The notes: a model not told the origin generated them from the sequence alone. 64,000 nt of DNA from Anthracocystis setariae (GCA_928724745.1 CAKMXJ010000021.1:62001-126000); one strand, 5' to 3'; counted from the first letter of the stretch, positions 1 to 10,297 are shown. Made by a program: numbers and translations.

Positions 1-2099
1 CAAAGGAACAAGACCAGGACGCAGATGTCGAACCTCCCATCAAGAAGGTCAAAACCGAGTCCGGTGCCGAAGCATCCGCTGCTGCCAACAGCACAGCCGA
101 CCAAGAGAACGGCGGCGACGACGACGACGCTGCGCCGACGGCTGGTATCAAGCGCAAAGCTGACGATCTCGAAGCCGACGACACCAAGAAGGAAGGCGAG
201 CAAGCCGATACGGAGGTCGATGCCGATGCAGATAAGGCTGACGCCGACGCCGACGAGGACGACGACGAGAACGAAGATCAAGATGTGGGCAACGAAGATG
301 TCGACCCGGTCACCACCGTCAAGAAACGCACTGTCAACGCCGACGGCACCGTCGATTACGAAGACACTGTCAAGATGTGGGAACCTGGCTACCGCGAACG
401 CTATTACCGCGAAAAGTTTGGCGTCGAGCTTTCCGACACCGATTTTCGCCGCCAGGTGGTCAAATCCTACATCGAGGGTCTATGCTGGGTGCTAGCTTAC
501 TACTACCAAGGCGTCCCGTCTTGGCAGTGGTACTATCCTTTCCACTTTTCGCCGTTCGCGGCTGATTTCGAGGACCTGGAATCGCTGGATATCAAGTTCG
601 ACCTGGGCGCGCCGTTCAAGCCGTTTGAGCAGCTGATGGGTGTGCTGCCTGCCGATTCGCGTGCTTCGATCCCGGAAGCGTTCCATTCTCTGATGACCGA
701 GTCGGATTCCGAAATCATCGACTTCTACCCGAGCGAGTTCGAGATCGACATGAACGGCAAGAAGATGGCGTGGCAAGGCGTGGCGCTGTTGCCGTTTATC
801 GATGAAAAGCGGCTGCTGGACGCGCTCAAGGACAAGTATCCGCTTCTGAGCGACGATGAGAATCGTCGCAATGGGTTCGGTAACAACACTCTCTTTGTCG
901 GCAGCGATTCTAGGCTGTACGAGTTTTTGTGCGAGCAGATCTATGCCAAGAAAGCGGACCAAGACGCCGATAAGAGGGTTGCGATGAATCCGGCGCTCAG
1001 TGGGGGGATTACGGGCTATGTCAAGCCTGACCCAGTGTGCGTTCCTGGCTCGACGTTCAACTCGCCACTGACGAGTCAGAATTTGGACGACATCCATAAT
1101 GACAAATCGATCTCGGTGCTGTACGATTTCCCGGAGCAGAAGACACCTCATCGATCGGTTTTGCTCAAGGGGTTGAAGCTGCCCAAGAGGACGCTGACGG
1201 CGGCCGAGATCGACTGGGTCAAGCGAGGGTCTCCGGACAACAGTCGAGGTCGTGGTCGTGGCAGAGGTGGTGGTGGTGGTGGTGGTGGGGGTTTTGGTGG
1301 ACCAGGACGCGACTTCCACCGCAACCAGAATCAGAATGCTGCTCATCACTACAATGGTGGCGGTGCGGGTGGACAGCAGCAGTATGCACAGAATGAATTC
1401 CACCGCAACGGAGGAGGCTATGGCCAATACAACAATAACAACAACAATAATCACGGTAACAACGGGTATGGAAACAGGAATAATGGCTACAACAATGGCT
1501 ATGGAAACGGAAACGGCTACAATGCAGGAGGAGGCTATGGTTCGGCGGGAGCGGGAGGGTATGGTCAGGATTACGCAGCTTATGCGCCTGCCAATCCGCA
1601 TGCCTCTGCCAATGGTTATGGCGGGGCTGGTGGTGGTGGGTATGGAGGGTACGGCGGATACGGTGGATACGGTGGTGGCGGGTATGGCGGTAGTGATGGC
1701 CAGCCTGTAGCGTATGGTGCGGGATACGGAGGGTATGGAGGGTACGGTTCTGCACCTCCTCCGCAGCAAGCGGGATATGGCGGTTACGGCGGGTACGGTA
1801 ATGCGGCCTATCCGCCCGCTGGCGCACCGTCCGGACCTAAAAGGGACGATCGGTATACGGCTTACACGCAACCACCTGCCTCGGGCGCGGGCGGCGGCGG
1901 CGGCGGCGGCGCTTATCAAGGTCTGCCCAGTCTTGGCGGTGGGGCTCCCGCCGCTTCGCCTGCAGCTGCTGGAGGGTATCGCGGTGGACGCTTCGCCAAC
2001 CGTGGTGGTGGTGGTGCGGGTAGGGGTCGAGGTAGAGGAGGCGGAGGTGTAGGTGGGGGGTATGCAGGTCATGGTGGAGCGTATGGTTCATTCTACTAG
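1..2099 (+). CDS. RAT1: 5'-3' exoribonuclease 2 (Rat1/Xrn2), 3' part only
   Basis: The frame is open from base 3, so the gene starts outside the window and only the C-terminal ~700 codons are present. An acidic Asp/Glu/Lys linker (bases 3-330) is followed by the conserved C-terminal Xrn block, with [18 protein letters not shown] and the Trp/Tyr-rich [15 protein letters not shown] core typical of Xrn2/Rat1. After about base 1240 the protein becomes an RGG tract and then a long Gly/Tyr/Asn/Gln tail with many GYGG units. Rat1 is the nuclear 5'-3' exonuclease that degrades the downstream RNA after poly(A)-site cleavage (torpedo termination) and trims rRNA. The N-terminal catalytic half is outside the window, so catalytic residues cannot be checked. 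Xrn1 is less likely because the linker and tail match the nuclear paralogue. Confidence 0.93.
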   Translation, partial: KEQDQDADVEPPIKKVKTESGAEASAAANSTADQENGGDDDDAAPTAGIKRKADDLEADDTKKEGEQADTEVDADADKADADADEDDDENEDQDVGNEDVDPVTTVKKRTVNADGTVDYEDTVKMWEPGYRERYYREKFGVELSDTDFRRQVVKSYIEGLCWVLAYYYQGVPSWQWYYPFHFSPFAADFEDLESLDIKFDLGAPFKPFEQLMGVLPADSRASIPEAFHSLMTESDSEIIDFYPSEFEIDMNGKKMAWQGVALLPFIDEKRLLDALKDKYPLLSDDENRRNGFGNNTLFVGSDSRLYEFLCEQIYAKKADQDADKRVAMNPALSGGITGYVKPDPVCVPGSTFNSPLTSQNLDDIHNDKSISVLYDFPEQKTPHRSVLLKGLKLPKRTLTAAEIDWVKRGSPDNSRGRGRGRGGGGGGGGGFGGPGRDFHRNQNQNAAHHYNGGGAGGQQQYAQNEFHRNGGGYGQYNNNNNNNHGNNGYGNRNNGYNNGYGNGNGYNAGGGYGSAGAGGYGQDYAAYAPANPHASANGYGGAGGGGYGGYGGYGGYGGGGYGGSDGQPVAYGAGYGGYGGYGSAPPPQQAGYGGYGGYGNAAYPPAGAPSGPKRDDRYTAYTQPPASGAGGGGGGGAYQGLPSLGGGAPAASPAAAGGYRGGRFANRGGGGAGRGRGRGGGGVGGGYAGHGGAYGSFY

Positions 2100-2180
2100 T
2101 AGTAATAGTTAAGTAGTAATTTGGCTCGAGGTTGGCGGTGTGTGTGTGTTTTGTACGATTTGAAAGCGAATTCAAACCCA

Positions 2181-2218
2181 TGCATGCATGCATGCAGGTA
2201 GGTGTGTGTGTGTGTGTG
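2181..2218. repeat. (TGCA)n palindrome plus (GT)n tract
   Basis: A 16-bp perfect TGCA tandem (2181-2196), which is its own reverse complement, is followed at about 2201-2218 by a GT repeat. Both lie in the 3' flank of RAT1. A simple-sequence repeat, possibly in the 3' UTR. Confidence 0.8.
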
Positions 2219-2276
2219 CGGGTTGGATCGAACTCGGCTATGCTGCGTATTTTGGGGGGGGGTGGGGGGGCGTTTA

Positions 2277-2684
2277 CTATGCCAATGAATTGAGTTTATC
2301 GTGTGGTTGTTGATCGAGTTTTGCTTGGAGTAAAGCGATTTTTTGTCTGCGTTTGAGGGTGTAGAGGAGGATGGAAAGGAGGAGGGCTAGGGGGAGGAGG
2401 GTTGTTAAGGCGATAAGTGTTGGATTCATGCCTGCTGCTTGGCTTGATGGGGGAGGGGGGGGTTGGGTTGAGTTGAGTGAGATTCTGTAAGGGTTCCAAG
2501 CTTTTACGGTTGTAGTAGTTGTGTTTGTTTGTGTGGGGATGGTTGAGTTGATGGATATTCTGTGGGGGGAGAAAGGGTGTGGGGAGGAGGAGGAGGAGGA
2601 GGAGTTGAGGGGGGGGATGGTGGTATTGATGGGGATGCGGAAGGGTGACCAAGCATTGGTGGTTTGGTTCGTCTCTGTTGACAT
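2277..2684 (-). CDS. Small single-pass membrane protein with three internal repeats
   Basis: I do not recognise this family. The frame is open further upstream, but I chose the ATG at 2684 (MSTETNQ...) because the upstream part looks non-coding; this gives 135 aa. Three copies of a 13-residue unit lie at residues 12-24, 38-50 and 63-75: aromatic-[SN]-P-[FHY]-R-I-[PS]-[IL]-N-[TS]-T-[IQ]-P. Each unit contains an N-x-S/T sequon, and six sequons occur before a hydrophobic helix at about residues 88-110, which is followed by KRRQK. By the positive-inside rule the sequon-rich N-terminus would be outside or luminal and the short tail cytosolic (reverse signal-anchor). No cleavable signal peptide is visible. 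It is convergent with RAT1. That it is a real gene rests on the repeats and helix; expression is unproven. Confidence 0.6.
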   Translation of the reverse strand: MSTETNQTTNAWSPFRIPINTTIPPLNSSSSSSSPHPFSPHRISINSTIPTQTNTTTTTVKAWNPYRISLNSTQPPPPPSSQAAGMNPTLIALTTLLPLALLLSILLYTLKRRQKIALLQAKLDQQPHDKLNSLA

Positions 2685-3203
2685 GATGAAAGTGTGTAAT
2701 GGAAGGGGGGGGGGGCATCCTAACCTCCTCGACGTCGTTGATAGTGGACTGAGTCTATATACCTCAACGATGGGGCGAGGGGAAGGGGGACAAAAAAAAA
2801 AATTCGCATCCGGAGGCGCGGGATGAAACCAAACCAAACCAAAAAAAAAAAAAAAAAAATATTAAAAATTGTGAAACCTGTTCCGTTCCTGCAGGGTTCC
2901 CGCGTGGGTACAGTCCACCTTCTCACATGAGGGGAGTTACTCGGATAAATCATCGATGAGCAGCCTTCACAACCTCGCCGTAGGTGGATGCAAAATCAAA
3001 GCCCCGCGCGTACTGTATTTCTCCGCTCACCTTAGACCAACCTCTCTCAATCTCGACCTTTTCACTTCGCCTGCCCCCATAGCCACCTCTCAGCCCTCAT
3101 TACTATATCCCACCTCCGGCTTGCCTCGTGCGATAAAGTCATGGATGCCAAGCAGCGCTTCAGTTCATCCAAGTAGGTCTCCACACAACGTCATAGCCAA
3201 AAA

Positions 3204-3256
<53 letters not shown>

Positions 3257-3412
3257 GGAAGAAACAGCCAAACCACACAAAGAGATCGAGGGAGAGAGAG
3301 GAAGAATAGCCGAAACACACACAAACACATCACACACACACACTGCGGGAGAACGAACTACAACATCACCACTCTCGCCATTGAAAAAAAAAAAAAAAAA
3401 ACACCCCTCCCC
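2685..3412. other. Intergenic, 728 bp
   Basis: Lies upstream of the minus-strand small membrane protein gene and downstream of PMI. It holds A-runs near 2790, 2841 and 3384 and an (AG)21 microsatellite at 3212-3253. Short open frames here have no coding character. No RNA gene was seen. Confidence 0.7.
3212..3253. repeat. (AG)21 microsatellite
   Basis: Uninterrupted 42-bp AG dinucleotide repeat, flanked by CA-rich sequence. Confidence 0.95.
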
Positions 3413-4720
3413 CTATCCACGAGCTTGGTACGACACCCCCTGTTGACCACCCTGAACCTCGACAAACGCCCTCGCCAATTTCGCCTCCTCTCGACCCCCA
3501 ACGTTCTTGATAACCACCTCGGTCCCTGCTGCTACAAAAGCCAACTGTCCTTTGACCAACTTGACCCCGTCCACCTCAATCGCTCCCTGGAGCACCAGCA
3601 CGATACTCGGCCCATCGACACCCTCATTCTTCACCTCGCTGCCCTCGCCCAATTGCGTCACCACCACACTGAACTCTTCGATGGGCGGATCGTACAGCAA
3701 TGCCTCGACATCGGCGGGGTGGCTCTTCTTCCACTGCGTCGGTTGCAGTCGGCCACGATCGGCACCGCTCTGATACGTGCACATCGAGATGAGCGTATCC
3801 GTGTCGCGCAACTTGGGCGTGAGACCGGCGCGCACCACGTTGTCGCTCGATGCCATGCATTCCAAGATCTCGCCCTCCAGGTACGCATGTGGCTCGTTGG
3901 CCTGCAAAAACAACGCCTCGCCGGGAGACAGCGACGAGATGTTGAGCAAGAACGTGCAAAAGATCCCTACATCCTTGGGGAACTCGTCGCTCAGCTTGAG
4001 CACCAGCTTTCGCTCCACCTCGCCAACGCCTTCAATCGGTCCCTTGGCGAAGCGCTGCGCAAGCTCGTCCGCTAGGCTTTCGTACGTTTCCGCTTTGGCC
4101 GTCATGAGGTTGGCAAAAATCTTCTTGAGAGTCGCCTTGACTTCCGTCTCCTGGGTAGTCTCCGTTGCATGATGGAGTTCGTCATCCGAGAGGTGAACGA
4201 GCTGAGCCAGTTCGGGCACGGTCTTGATGAACGCGATGATCTCTTTGAGCGGACGGAATCCGCAGAAGCCCCGGAAGGGAGTCAATGCGATGGCCATTTC
4301 AGGCTTGTGGTTCGGATCCTTGTACACATCCGGCCTCTCCTTATGCAACCTCCTGCCCAGCTCCTTATCCGGATGAGCCTGGATACTCAACGCCTTGCCC
4401 ACACTCAACACCTTGAACAAAAACGGCAAACACCCCTCCGCCTCGTCGGTAAATTTGGCCCTCACCTTTTCCCCCACCATCTCTGGATGTTTCGCCAGGA
4501 ACTCGCTCAGCTTCTCACCCGAAGTCAGCTTCGACGGTAACGAGGTATGCGTGCCCATCCACAACTCGGCATACACCCCCTTCTCCTCCGCTTTGAACCC
4601 CAACTCGGGCGTCGCCGACGCAAACTGCGCCACTCGCGAATCAATCCCCACAATCCCCCAGTCATACGACTGAACCCCAGGTACAAGTCGTACAACCTTG
4701 TTGTTGCTCTCCTGCGTCAT
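3413..4720 (-). CDS. PMI40: Mannose-6-phosphate isomerase (type I PMI)
   Basis: 435-aa, apparently intronless zinc enzyme interconverting fructose-6-P and mannose-6-P, the entry to GDP-mannose and Dol-P-mannose for cell-wall mannan and glycosylation. The start at 4720 (MTQESNN) puts the conserved VQSYDWG block at residues 16-22, as usual for the family. Expected metal ligands are visible: Gln114 and His116 in SIQAHPDKELG, Glu141 in HKPEM, and the His of NEPHAYLEGEILECMASSDN. The catalytic-region NVVRAGLTPKLRD follows. Length is normal for fungal PMIs. An in-frame ATG 19 codons further upstream (4777) is judged 5' UTR. The 5' flank carries a compound GT/TC microsatellite. Its product feeds the donor used by the PMT2-type enzyme at 15.5-18.5 kb. 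Confidence 0.96.
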   Translation of the reverse strand: MTQESNNKVVRLVPGVQSYDWGIVGIDSRVAQFASATPELGFKAEEKGVYAELWMGTHTSLPSKLTSGEKLSEFLAKHPEMVGEKVRAKFTDEAEGCLPFLFKVLSVGKALSIQAHPDKELGRRLHKERPDVYKDPNHKPEMAIALTPFRGFCGFRPLKEIIAFIKTVPELAQLVHLSDDELHHATETTQETEVKATLKKIFANLMTAKAETYESLADELAQRFAKGPIEGVGEVERKLVLKLSDEFPKDVGIFCTFLLNISSLSPGEALFLQANEPHAYLEGEILECMASSDNVVRAGLTPKLRDTDTLISMCTYQSGADRGRLQPTQWKKSHPADVEALLYDPPIEEFSVVVTQLGEGSEVKNEGVDGPSIVLVLQGAIEVDGVKLVKGQLAFVAAGTEVVIKNVGGREEAKLARAFVEVQGGQQGVSYQARG

Positions 4721-4837
4721 GTTTGCTTGCGTGTGTGGAATGGGGCAGAGGAATGGTAGGATGTGGTAAAAGAACAAGAAACGAGAGTAGTGTCAATTGC
4801 ATACCAGAAATCTCCCTCCCTCTGTGTGTGTGTGTGT

Positions 4838-4875
<38 letters not shown>

Positions 4876-5184
4876 CTGGCTCGAGCGCGTTTCCGTAGAA
4901 ATTCGCCGAATTTAGCCCCAAATTTCCCGATTCGGTACATTTCTTCGTCCGCGCCCCGACGCTGCTGCTGCTGCATGCTGCGTCCAAATTTAGATCCTGC
5001 ATCCTGCTTGCAACGGTGGTAATGAAACCACGCTGTCAACTTCACAACCCTCGACGCTTCACATTGCAGAGCAACATGCTGATTTGCTCGACGAGTCACA
5101 AGAATACATGCGACAATCAGTGCGTACCCCGCTTCTGGTGAGCGCAGTCATGAGAAATAAGAAACAACTCCCGATGGCGCGTGC
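4721..5184. other. Intergenic, 464 bp, PMI promoter side
   Basis: Upstream region of PMI (minus strand) and 3' flank of the next minus-strand gene. Apart from the compound microsatellite at 4823-4870 and a short CTG run near 4963, nothing is recognised. Confidence 0.6.
4823..4870. repeat. Compound (GT)9(TC)15 microsatellite
   Basis: Perfect GT repeat running directly into a TC repeat, about 100-150 bp upstream of the PMI start; on the coding strand it reads (GA)n(CA)n. Confidence 0.95.
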
Positions 5185-7740
5185 TCACGTCGATTCGGCC
5201 CGATACCGCTGCGGCGGCTGTCGGTGTCGCATCGGCGTAGTTCGACGTGTGCTGCCCTCGAGCGATGAAGACGCGGCTACCTCGGCATCCCTCGATCGCG
5301 ACTGGGATCCGCTGCTTCTCCTCCCTGCCGAATGCTGATCATCTCGCGCCTGAATCTCAGTGCCTTCCTGCTTCACCGCGGACCCACCAGATCGACTCGA
5401 ACTATGCGACTCGCCATCCTCATCCGGCGTATCACCACCCGTCCATTCGGGTGAAGCCAACTCGGACTCAGCATCTCTTCCCGTCTGACGCGCAGCTTGC
5501 GGCAAAAGTTGCTTGACCTTGATCTTTCGGATCTCCAAATACCGCTCTCCTTCTTCGTTCTCGACCAACTCCATCTCCTCCCTCTCCTCCAGCACGTTGC
5601 TTTCCGTCCGCTCGCGACCACGTTGGTGAACCGAAGATTCTGCAAACGCTTCAATCATCTGATGCTGCTTGTACTGCTCCACCCACGTACATCGCGCTGC
5701 CAGGTACAGCGACAACGTAGCACTGCCTCCCAACAGCGGCGAGAGCGCCACAAGAGCCACAACAATGCGCGCCTGCGTTTCAATCACGTTGCGATCCGTG
5801 TCCTGGAGTCTCAGGATCCTGATCAGAAGCGTCAGAGGCTCCCCAGCCTCGCTGAAGAGCCGGCCCTTGTAGGTCCTTGCGGTAAAGGTGTCAACAGCGC
5901 TGGGGCTGGCCACGGCAGCGTAGAACAACCATACGCCGCTCTCGAGAAGAACAAAGACGATGGCGCTGAGAGCCACGCAGACGTGGTCCGAGCTGATGGA
6001 GCTTTGAGCTGAATGCCGGAAAAATGTCGTCGGGAAGAGGATCAAGACGGTCTCTCGCAGACGCTGCAGCGTGCTAGCCTTTGAATCAGTGTCCAAAAAG
6101 CAAATAAAGGTCAACCAAATTCGCAGGCAGATGCTGATGAGTCCAAGACTCAAGTAGAGCATCTTGGGGTCCCGCAGAATCCGCTTCCCAGACTCGCTTC
6201 CAGCAAACATCCTGCACAGTATCTGTTTAAAAGTAAGCCGAGGAGTCAGCTTTCTCTCGATCCTACCATCTTGGTGGACTGTGACGCCGAAGTTCAAGTG
6301 AGCCAAACTTGGCCTCCCGTTCGTGCCATCTTGGTGACCTCGGGCAGCTCCAGAGGGAAATTGAGCAGATAGCTGTTCTTCTTGGTCCTGACGCCATGAC
6401 GAGCTGTTGGGATACAGCGAAACCAAGAGCGGGAAAAGGTGCATGATCATGACCTTGGTGAAGGTATCTGGATGCTGCAGCACCGAAGACAAGCCGGCCA
6501 GCACGAAGAGAGGCAAGCCGATCTTTTCAGGGATCCACCGCTGCATGGTTTGACCGACCTTGTCCATGAAAGTGGGTCTAGGAGACAGCGGTTTCCTCTG
6601 AGTGATGACATCGGTGGAATAGACCCGTGCATTGGGAGGTCGAAGTGGTCCTGACGTTGACGTGGCGACATGATACCGGCAGCGGGGTTCAAACTGCTGC
6701 TGCTGCTGCTCCTGCTCCGAATCTGGCCACTGCTCCGGCGTTCGATCGTCCTCATCGTCCTCGTCATATTCGTCCGGCTCTGGCTCTGGCTCCGGCTCCG
6801 GCTCAAAGATCCGATGATGAGGTTTGATCACCTTTTCGCACCGCATATCGAGAAGTTGCCGAGTATCGAGCCGATACAGAACCGCAAGGTTGAACAGATT
6901 CAACGCAAAGCTGATTGCAACAAGCTGTCCCAGCGCCATCACGGTCCAGACGTGCGGGATGCGAAGGCGCGCACCTTCGTGGCGAAGAAAGAGGGCCCAA
7001 GTACCAACTGTGATAATGCAAATCTCACTGCTCCACCACCACGAAGGGTTGTCTTTGATGACTTGCATCCATGCCTGTTTGAAGAGGCTGAGTGAACCAA
7101 GCCACTGCGAAATGCGAAGGATGCGCAAGTGCAAAGCGGGCACAAGTAGATCGAGGCGCGAGAAAGACAAGGGCGGCGGGGCTGGAGGCAGAGGATACGA
7201 GGTGAGATGACAGTTTTCGAGATATTCGAGGTACGAATGGTGAAGAAAGGCGACCATGTAGTACCAGGTGGAGCCGAGGCTGAGGATGGCCAGCAGTGCG
7301 ATGAGGCGCTTCGCGTTGACGCCCTTCCTCTTGAATGCCCACGTCGCTACACGAACCAGTGCATCTGCGACGGGCGTGTCTGTGTTCCTGGTGCTCCTCA
7401 GCGTGCTCGAGCTAGCTCGTCTGGAGATCCGACGAAAAAGATCATTGCGCAGATCGAGGGGGTCGGTGTCGTCGCTGGCGAGAGGCTGTTCCACGAGTGC
7501 TACTTGGCCGGTTTCGTGTGGTTTGAGCCTAACTTGCCGGTATCTCTTGGTCGCGACTCGAATCACCTTGAAGGCGAGCATCAGGTTGATGGTGAGATAC
7601 ACGACAAGGATGAGAAAGTTTGGCTCGAGCATCGAGGCTACGAGCGAGGCGAGGCTGGGGTCGTGTGGTGACATGGTGAAGGTTGATGTCGATGAGCTGG
7701 TAGCGATGGGAGCGATGGGAGGAAGTCCCTTCGAGCTCAT
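5185..7740 (-). CDS. Unrecognised multi-pass membrane protein, 851 aa
   Basis: Family not recognised. About nine hydrophobic segments are visible: residues ~41-60 (NFLILVVYLTINLMLAFKVI), ~146-166, a pair around 240-285, two around 400-440, one around 530, one around 590 (VCVALSAIVFVLLESGVWLF) and one around 680. Between the N-terminal and central membrane groups lies a soluble loop with five Glu-Pro dipeptides in tandem followed by an Asp/Glu run and Gln-rich sequence. The last ~150 residues are charged, Ser-rich and probably cytosolic. Start: ATG at 7740; MSPHDPS at residue 23 is an alternative. The gene lies divergent to CGI121, 798 bp away. It could be a fungal-specific ER, Golgi or vacuolar membrane protein, but nothing in the sequence shows its function. 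Confidence 0.75.
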   Translation of the reverse strand: MSSKGLPPIAPIATSSSTSTFTMSPHDPSLASLVASMLEPNFLILVVYLTINLMLAFKVIRVATKRYRQVRLKPHETGQVALVEQPLASDDTDPLDLRNDLFRRISRRASSSTLRSTRNTDTPVADALVRVATWAFKRKGVNAKRLIALLAILSLGSTWYYMVAFLHHSYLEYLENCHLTSYPLPPAPPPLSFSRLDLLVPALHLRILRISQWLGSLSLFKQAWMQVIKDNPSWWWSSEICIITVGTWALFLRHEGARLRIPHVWTVMALGQLVAISFALNLFNLAVLYRLDTRQLLDMRCEKVIKPHHRIFEPEPEPEPEPDEYDEDDEDDRTPEQWPDSEQEQQQQQFEPRCRYHVATSTSGPLRPPNARVYSTDVITQRKPLSPRPTFMDKVGQTMQRWIPEKIGLPLFVLAGLSSVLQHPDTFTKVMIMHLFPLLVSLYPNSSSWRQDQEEQLSAQFPSGAARGHQDGTNGRPSLAHLNFGVTVHQDGRIERKLTPRLTFKQILCRMFAGSESGKRILRDPKMLYLSLGLISICLRIWLTFICFLDTDSKASTLQRLRETVLILFPTTFFRHSAQSSISSDHVCVALSAIVFVLLESGVWLFYAAVASPSAVDTFTARTYKGRLFSEAGEPLTLLIRILRLQDTDRNVIETQARIVVALVALSPLLGGSATLSLYLAARCTWVEQYKQHQMIEAFAESSVHQRGRERTESNVLEEREEMELVENEEGERYLEIRKIKVKQLLPQAARQTGRDAESELASPEWTGGDTPDEDGESHSSSRSGGSAVKQEGTEIQARDDQHSAGRRSSGSQSRSRDAEVAASSSLEGSTRRTTPMRHRQPPQRYRAEST

Positions 7741-8538
7741 GGTGACTGGTGAAGAGGAACCAAGCTTGAAGAGACGACCATGCTAACCTTATCGAGGCTA
7801 GGCTGTAGGGATCGAGAGGATAGTCGCTGGCGACTGCAGTCTACGTCATGGTCCTTGCTCTTATCCGTGCCTGATGGGGGGTTACGCTCGAGTGGATTAT
7901 GGCAACAAGCTGAGTCAAAGCAAGGTTGGGCTTCTTTGCTTTTTTTTCCCCCTCTGCTTTTCTTTACCGTCTCTGCCTTATACGACAGTTGACTGATGCC
8001 GTTGGGTGAATGCGATGCTAGAAAAGGTGCTGCGTTGCAACGCTCCAAGCTGAATCAGCCGTTCGATCCCGTCAAGCGCAGAGGGTTCGGGCCAAAGCCG
8101 ACAAGCGGAGCAGCGTGTGAATACCTAGAGTACTTGCGGGTCGCTATAGAAGCTGTCGTGTGTGTGTGGAAGAGGAAACAATGAATCTTCGGGGTTGCCG
8201 ACGATGATGCAGACATTCTATACGCAAGCTATCCAAGCTGACCGAAGAGGTCAATCCCCCTCGGAACAAGAAGAATTGTCGAGCAGGCGACAACCACCGT
8301 TGCACTCCGTGCGTGCGGTTAGAGTGGAGGAACGTCAAAAAGGCCAAAATCCCCGGAAAACGGCGTCGATTTTTCTTCTCGGTCGGAACCCTAACTTGAC
8401 CACCATCCTTTGAGTTGCACCAACCTCTCTGACGGCCATCCAACATCATCTTGCTGATTCGACTCTGATCCCAACCCATCTCCCATCCCGAACACTGCGA
8501 CACCCTCGGACTGCAATATCGAAGCGAAGGCACCAAAA
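7741..8538. other. Divergent intergenic region, 798 bp
   Basis: Separates the minus-strand membrane-protein gene from plus-strand CGI121, so it should hold both promoters. A pyrimidine-rich stretch lies at about 7930-7970. No clear TATA box or RNA gene was seen. Confidence 0.6.
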
Positions 8539-9413
8539 ATGGAGTCTTTATCCCTACCACCCACATTACCGACCCCGTTACAGCGAGTCCACCTCGCGCA
8601 CTTCTCCAACCTGGATCCAGACACACAATCGGCTGCTATCATACGTCGCATCATCTCTGCTTCCCAACTACCAACATCGACTGAATCCGGAGCAACAGCT
8701 GAAGAAGTACAAGCGGGAGATGTCGAAAGGGCGAAACTGGATTTTGCATTTCTGGATCCGACGAGGTTGTGTTCAAAGCAGCACGTGTTGAGAGCCATCA
8801 CGCAGGCGGCAGTGGTTTGTGCGAGAAGTTGGGACCAGCAGACGCAAGCGTTCAGAGAGGGGGAGGGCAGCTTGGGCGGGATGAAGTCAAAGACCCCGCA
8901 CTCGGAGGTGATCTATATGCTCAACCCGGGCAACAACGTAAGTGGCCTACACCCCAACTCTCGGAGCATCGTCAACCCATTCCCAAGCATATTGACAACT
9001 CTTTTCCCTTTACTTCGCTATCGGTTCAATTTGTGAAAATCTAGGTGGGAGAATCGCTGAAACGGTTCGGACTTTCTCCGAAATCGACGTCTCTGCTGCT
9101 CGTCAAGTTTTCCGGCCCCAATGCGGACCGACAAGAAATTCTACACGGCATGATGGAGGTCGTCGGGGATTCCAACCTTACCGTACCAGCGTCGAATACG
9201 GAAACAGTGGATATCGATCAAGCTATTCGCTTTGGCAAGTACATAGAGGAAGCGGATCAAGCGCAGACTGTGACGGATTGGAAAGAGCTCAACAAGATCT
9301 ACAAACTTCAAATCCCAAGTAGCAAGCTCAGCAACGCCGAGCCAAATGGATGGTATACCGAGTTCGAAGACATTATCTGTACTAGCGTCGCGATGAAGCT
9401 CGTCGCAGCTTAG
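8539..9413 (+). CDS. CGI121: KEOPS/EKC complex subunit Cgi121, one intron
   Basis: Two exons, 8539-8937 and 9045-9413, joined across a 107-nt intron (donor GTAAGT at 8938, acceptor TAG at 9042-9044), give 255 aa in phase 0. Exon 1 ends in [11 protein letters not shown] and exon 2 begins [14 protein letters not shown]. This spans the hallmark Cgi121/TPRKB region (hydrophobic strand, NPxxN, helix ending in RFG), followed by LLLVKF. Cgi121 binds the Bud32 kinase in the KEOPS complex, which makes the universal t6A37 modification of ANN-decoding tRNAs and is also linked to telomere maintenance in yeast. The N-terminal half has a Glu/Ser-rich insert at about residues 45-60. It is convergent with NDUFB7, 182 bp away. 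Confidence 0.88.
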
Positions 9414-9595
9414 GGACGGGGCGGGGCCCGAGCAAAATAGACGAAAGTCAGCAGCACATCGAATTCTGCGTGCGTGCGATACAGACACAGTTCCGGGGTC
9501 AAGCATGGTCGATGCAGTCATGGGTGTCTGAGAGATTGGATTTGCTCTACATCGAGATCGATAGCTCATTCACGGAGGACGGAGCTGATGGGGAT

Positions 9596-10297
9596 TTACT
9601 CTTCAGCCGCTTCGAGTTTGGCCTTCTTGAGTTGGGAGAGTTCGCGTTGTCTGCGGATGAAGCTGGGATGCCAAAGGCCAGAGGTGGAAATGGAGTTTAG
9701 TATCATGACAGATGATAAGGATGATGTGTGTTTGAAGGCGAGGAACACTTACTCGTCGTATTGGCACTTTTCATATGTGTGACTGCATGCGTGCAAGCAA
9801 CGGGTTCCAAGACAAAAGGTTAAGAAAAAGGGTCAGCATGTTGCTGTTCCTAGCGTTGTGGAAGCCCAACAAAGCGCCGATTAGTTCGTTCATCGATGGT
9901 ACCGACCACTTCAGGAAGTGATACAGCTTCAGCCGCGAGTGTATGCTGATCCGAATTCGAAAGCATTGCTTGCGTGCTTGGTCGATGGTGCTGTCATAGT
10001 CTGCAGGGAGAGTCGTGAATGCTTACCGTTCATCCTCGCACTTCCAAGGAGCGTAGAGTGTTTGCTTCCTGCACTTGTTCAATGGAATCAGAAGCCTTTC
10101 ATTCGCACCGGAGGATCGGCATCACCAGTAGAGCCAATCAAGTCGAAAAGTCGTCAGTCTACCTATTCCCCATCTTTGATCCTTGCGAGCCCTTTCATTC
10201 GTCGTGAGGCTACTTACGCGGAGCACTGGTCCCTGTATCCGAGCGGAAGACGGGCGGCATTGGCCTCTTCGAGGGTAGCTGTGTGTGTGTCGGCCAT
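9596..10297 (-). CDS. NDUFB7: Complex I subunit NDUFB7 (B18), four exons
   Basis: Reconstructed by splicing: exons 10218-10297, 10027-10095, 9753-9782 and 9596-9662. Introns are 122, 244 and 90 nt, with donors GTAAGT, GTAAGC and GTAAGT and all acceptors ending in AG. The frame is kept throughout, giving 81 aa ending ...KLEAAEE. Exon 1 ends in LPLGYRDQCS; exons 2-3 supply LLIPLNKCRK, APWKCEDER and HTYEKCQYD. Two CX9C motifs are present (C-SALLIPLNK-C and C-EDERHTYEK-C), the twin CX9C CHCH fold of the B18 subunit that is oxidised in the mitochondrial intermembrane space. The family is an accessory subunit of the membrane arm of NADH:ubiquinone oxidoreductase. No single exon is long enough to stand out as a reading frame. 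It is divergent from KGD4 (406 bp) and far richer in introns than its neighbours. Confidence 0.9.

Noticed and set aside
492..2072. 526-codon antisense frame over RAT1
   Set aside because: Generated by the Gly/Arg repeat tail read on the opposite strand (Thr/Val/Ile-rich); no domain.
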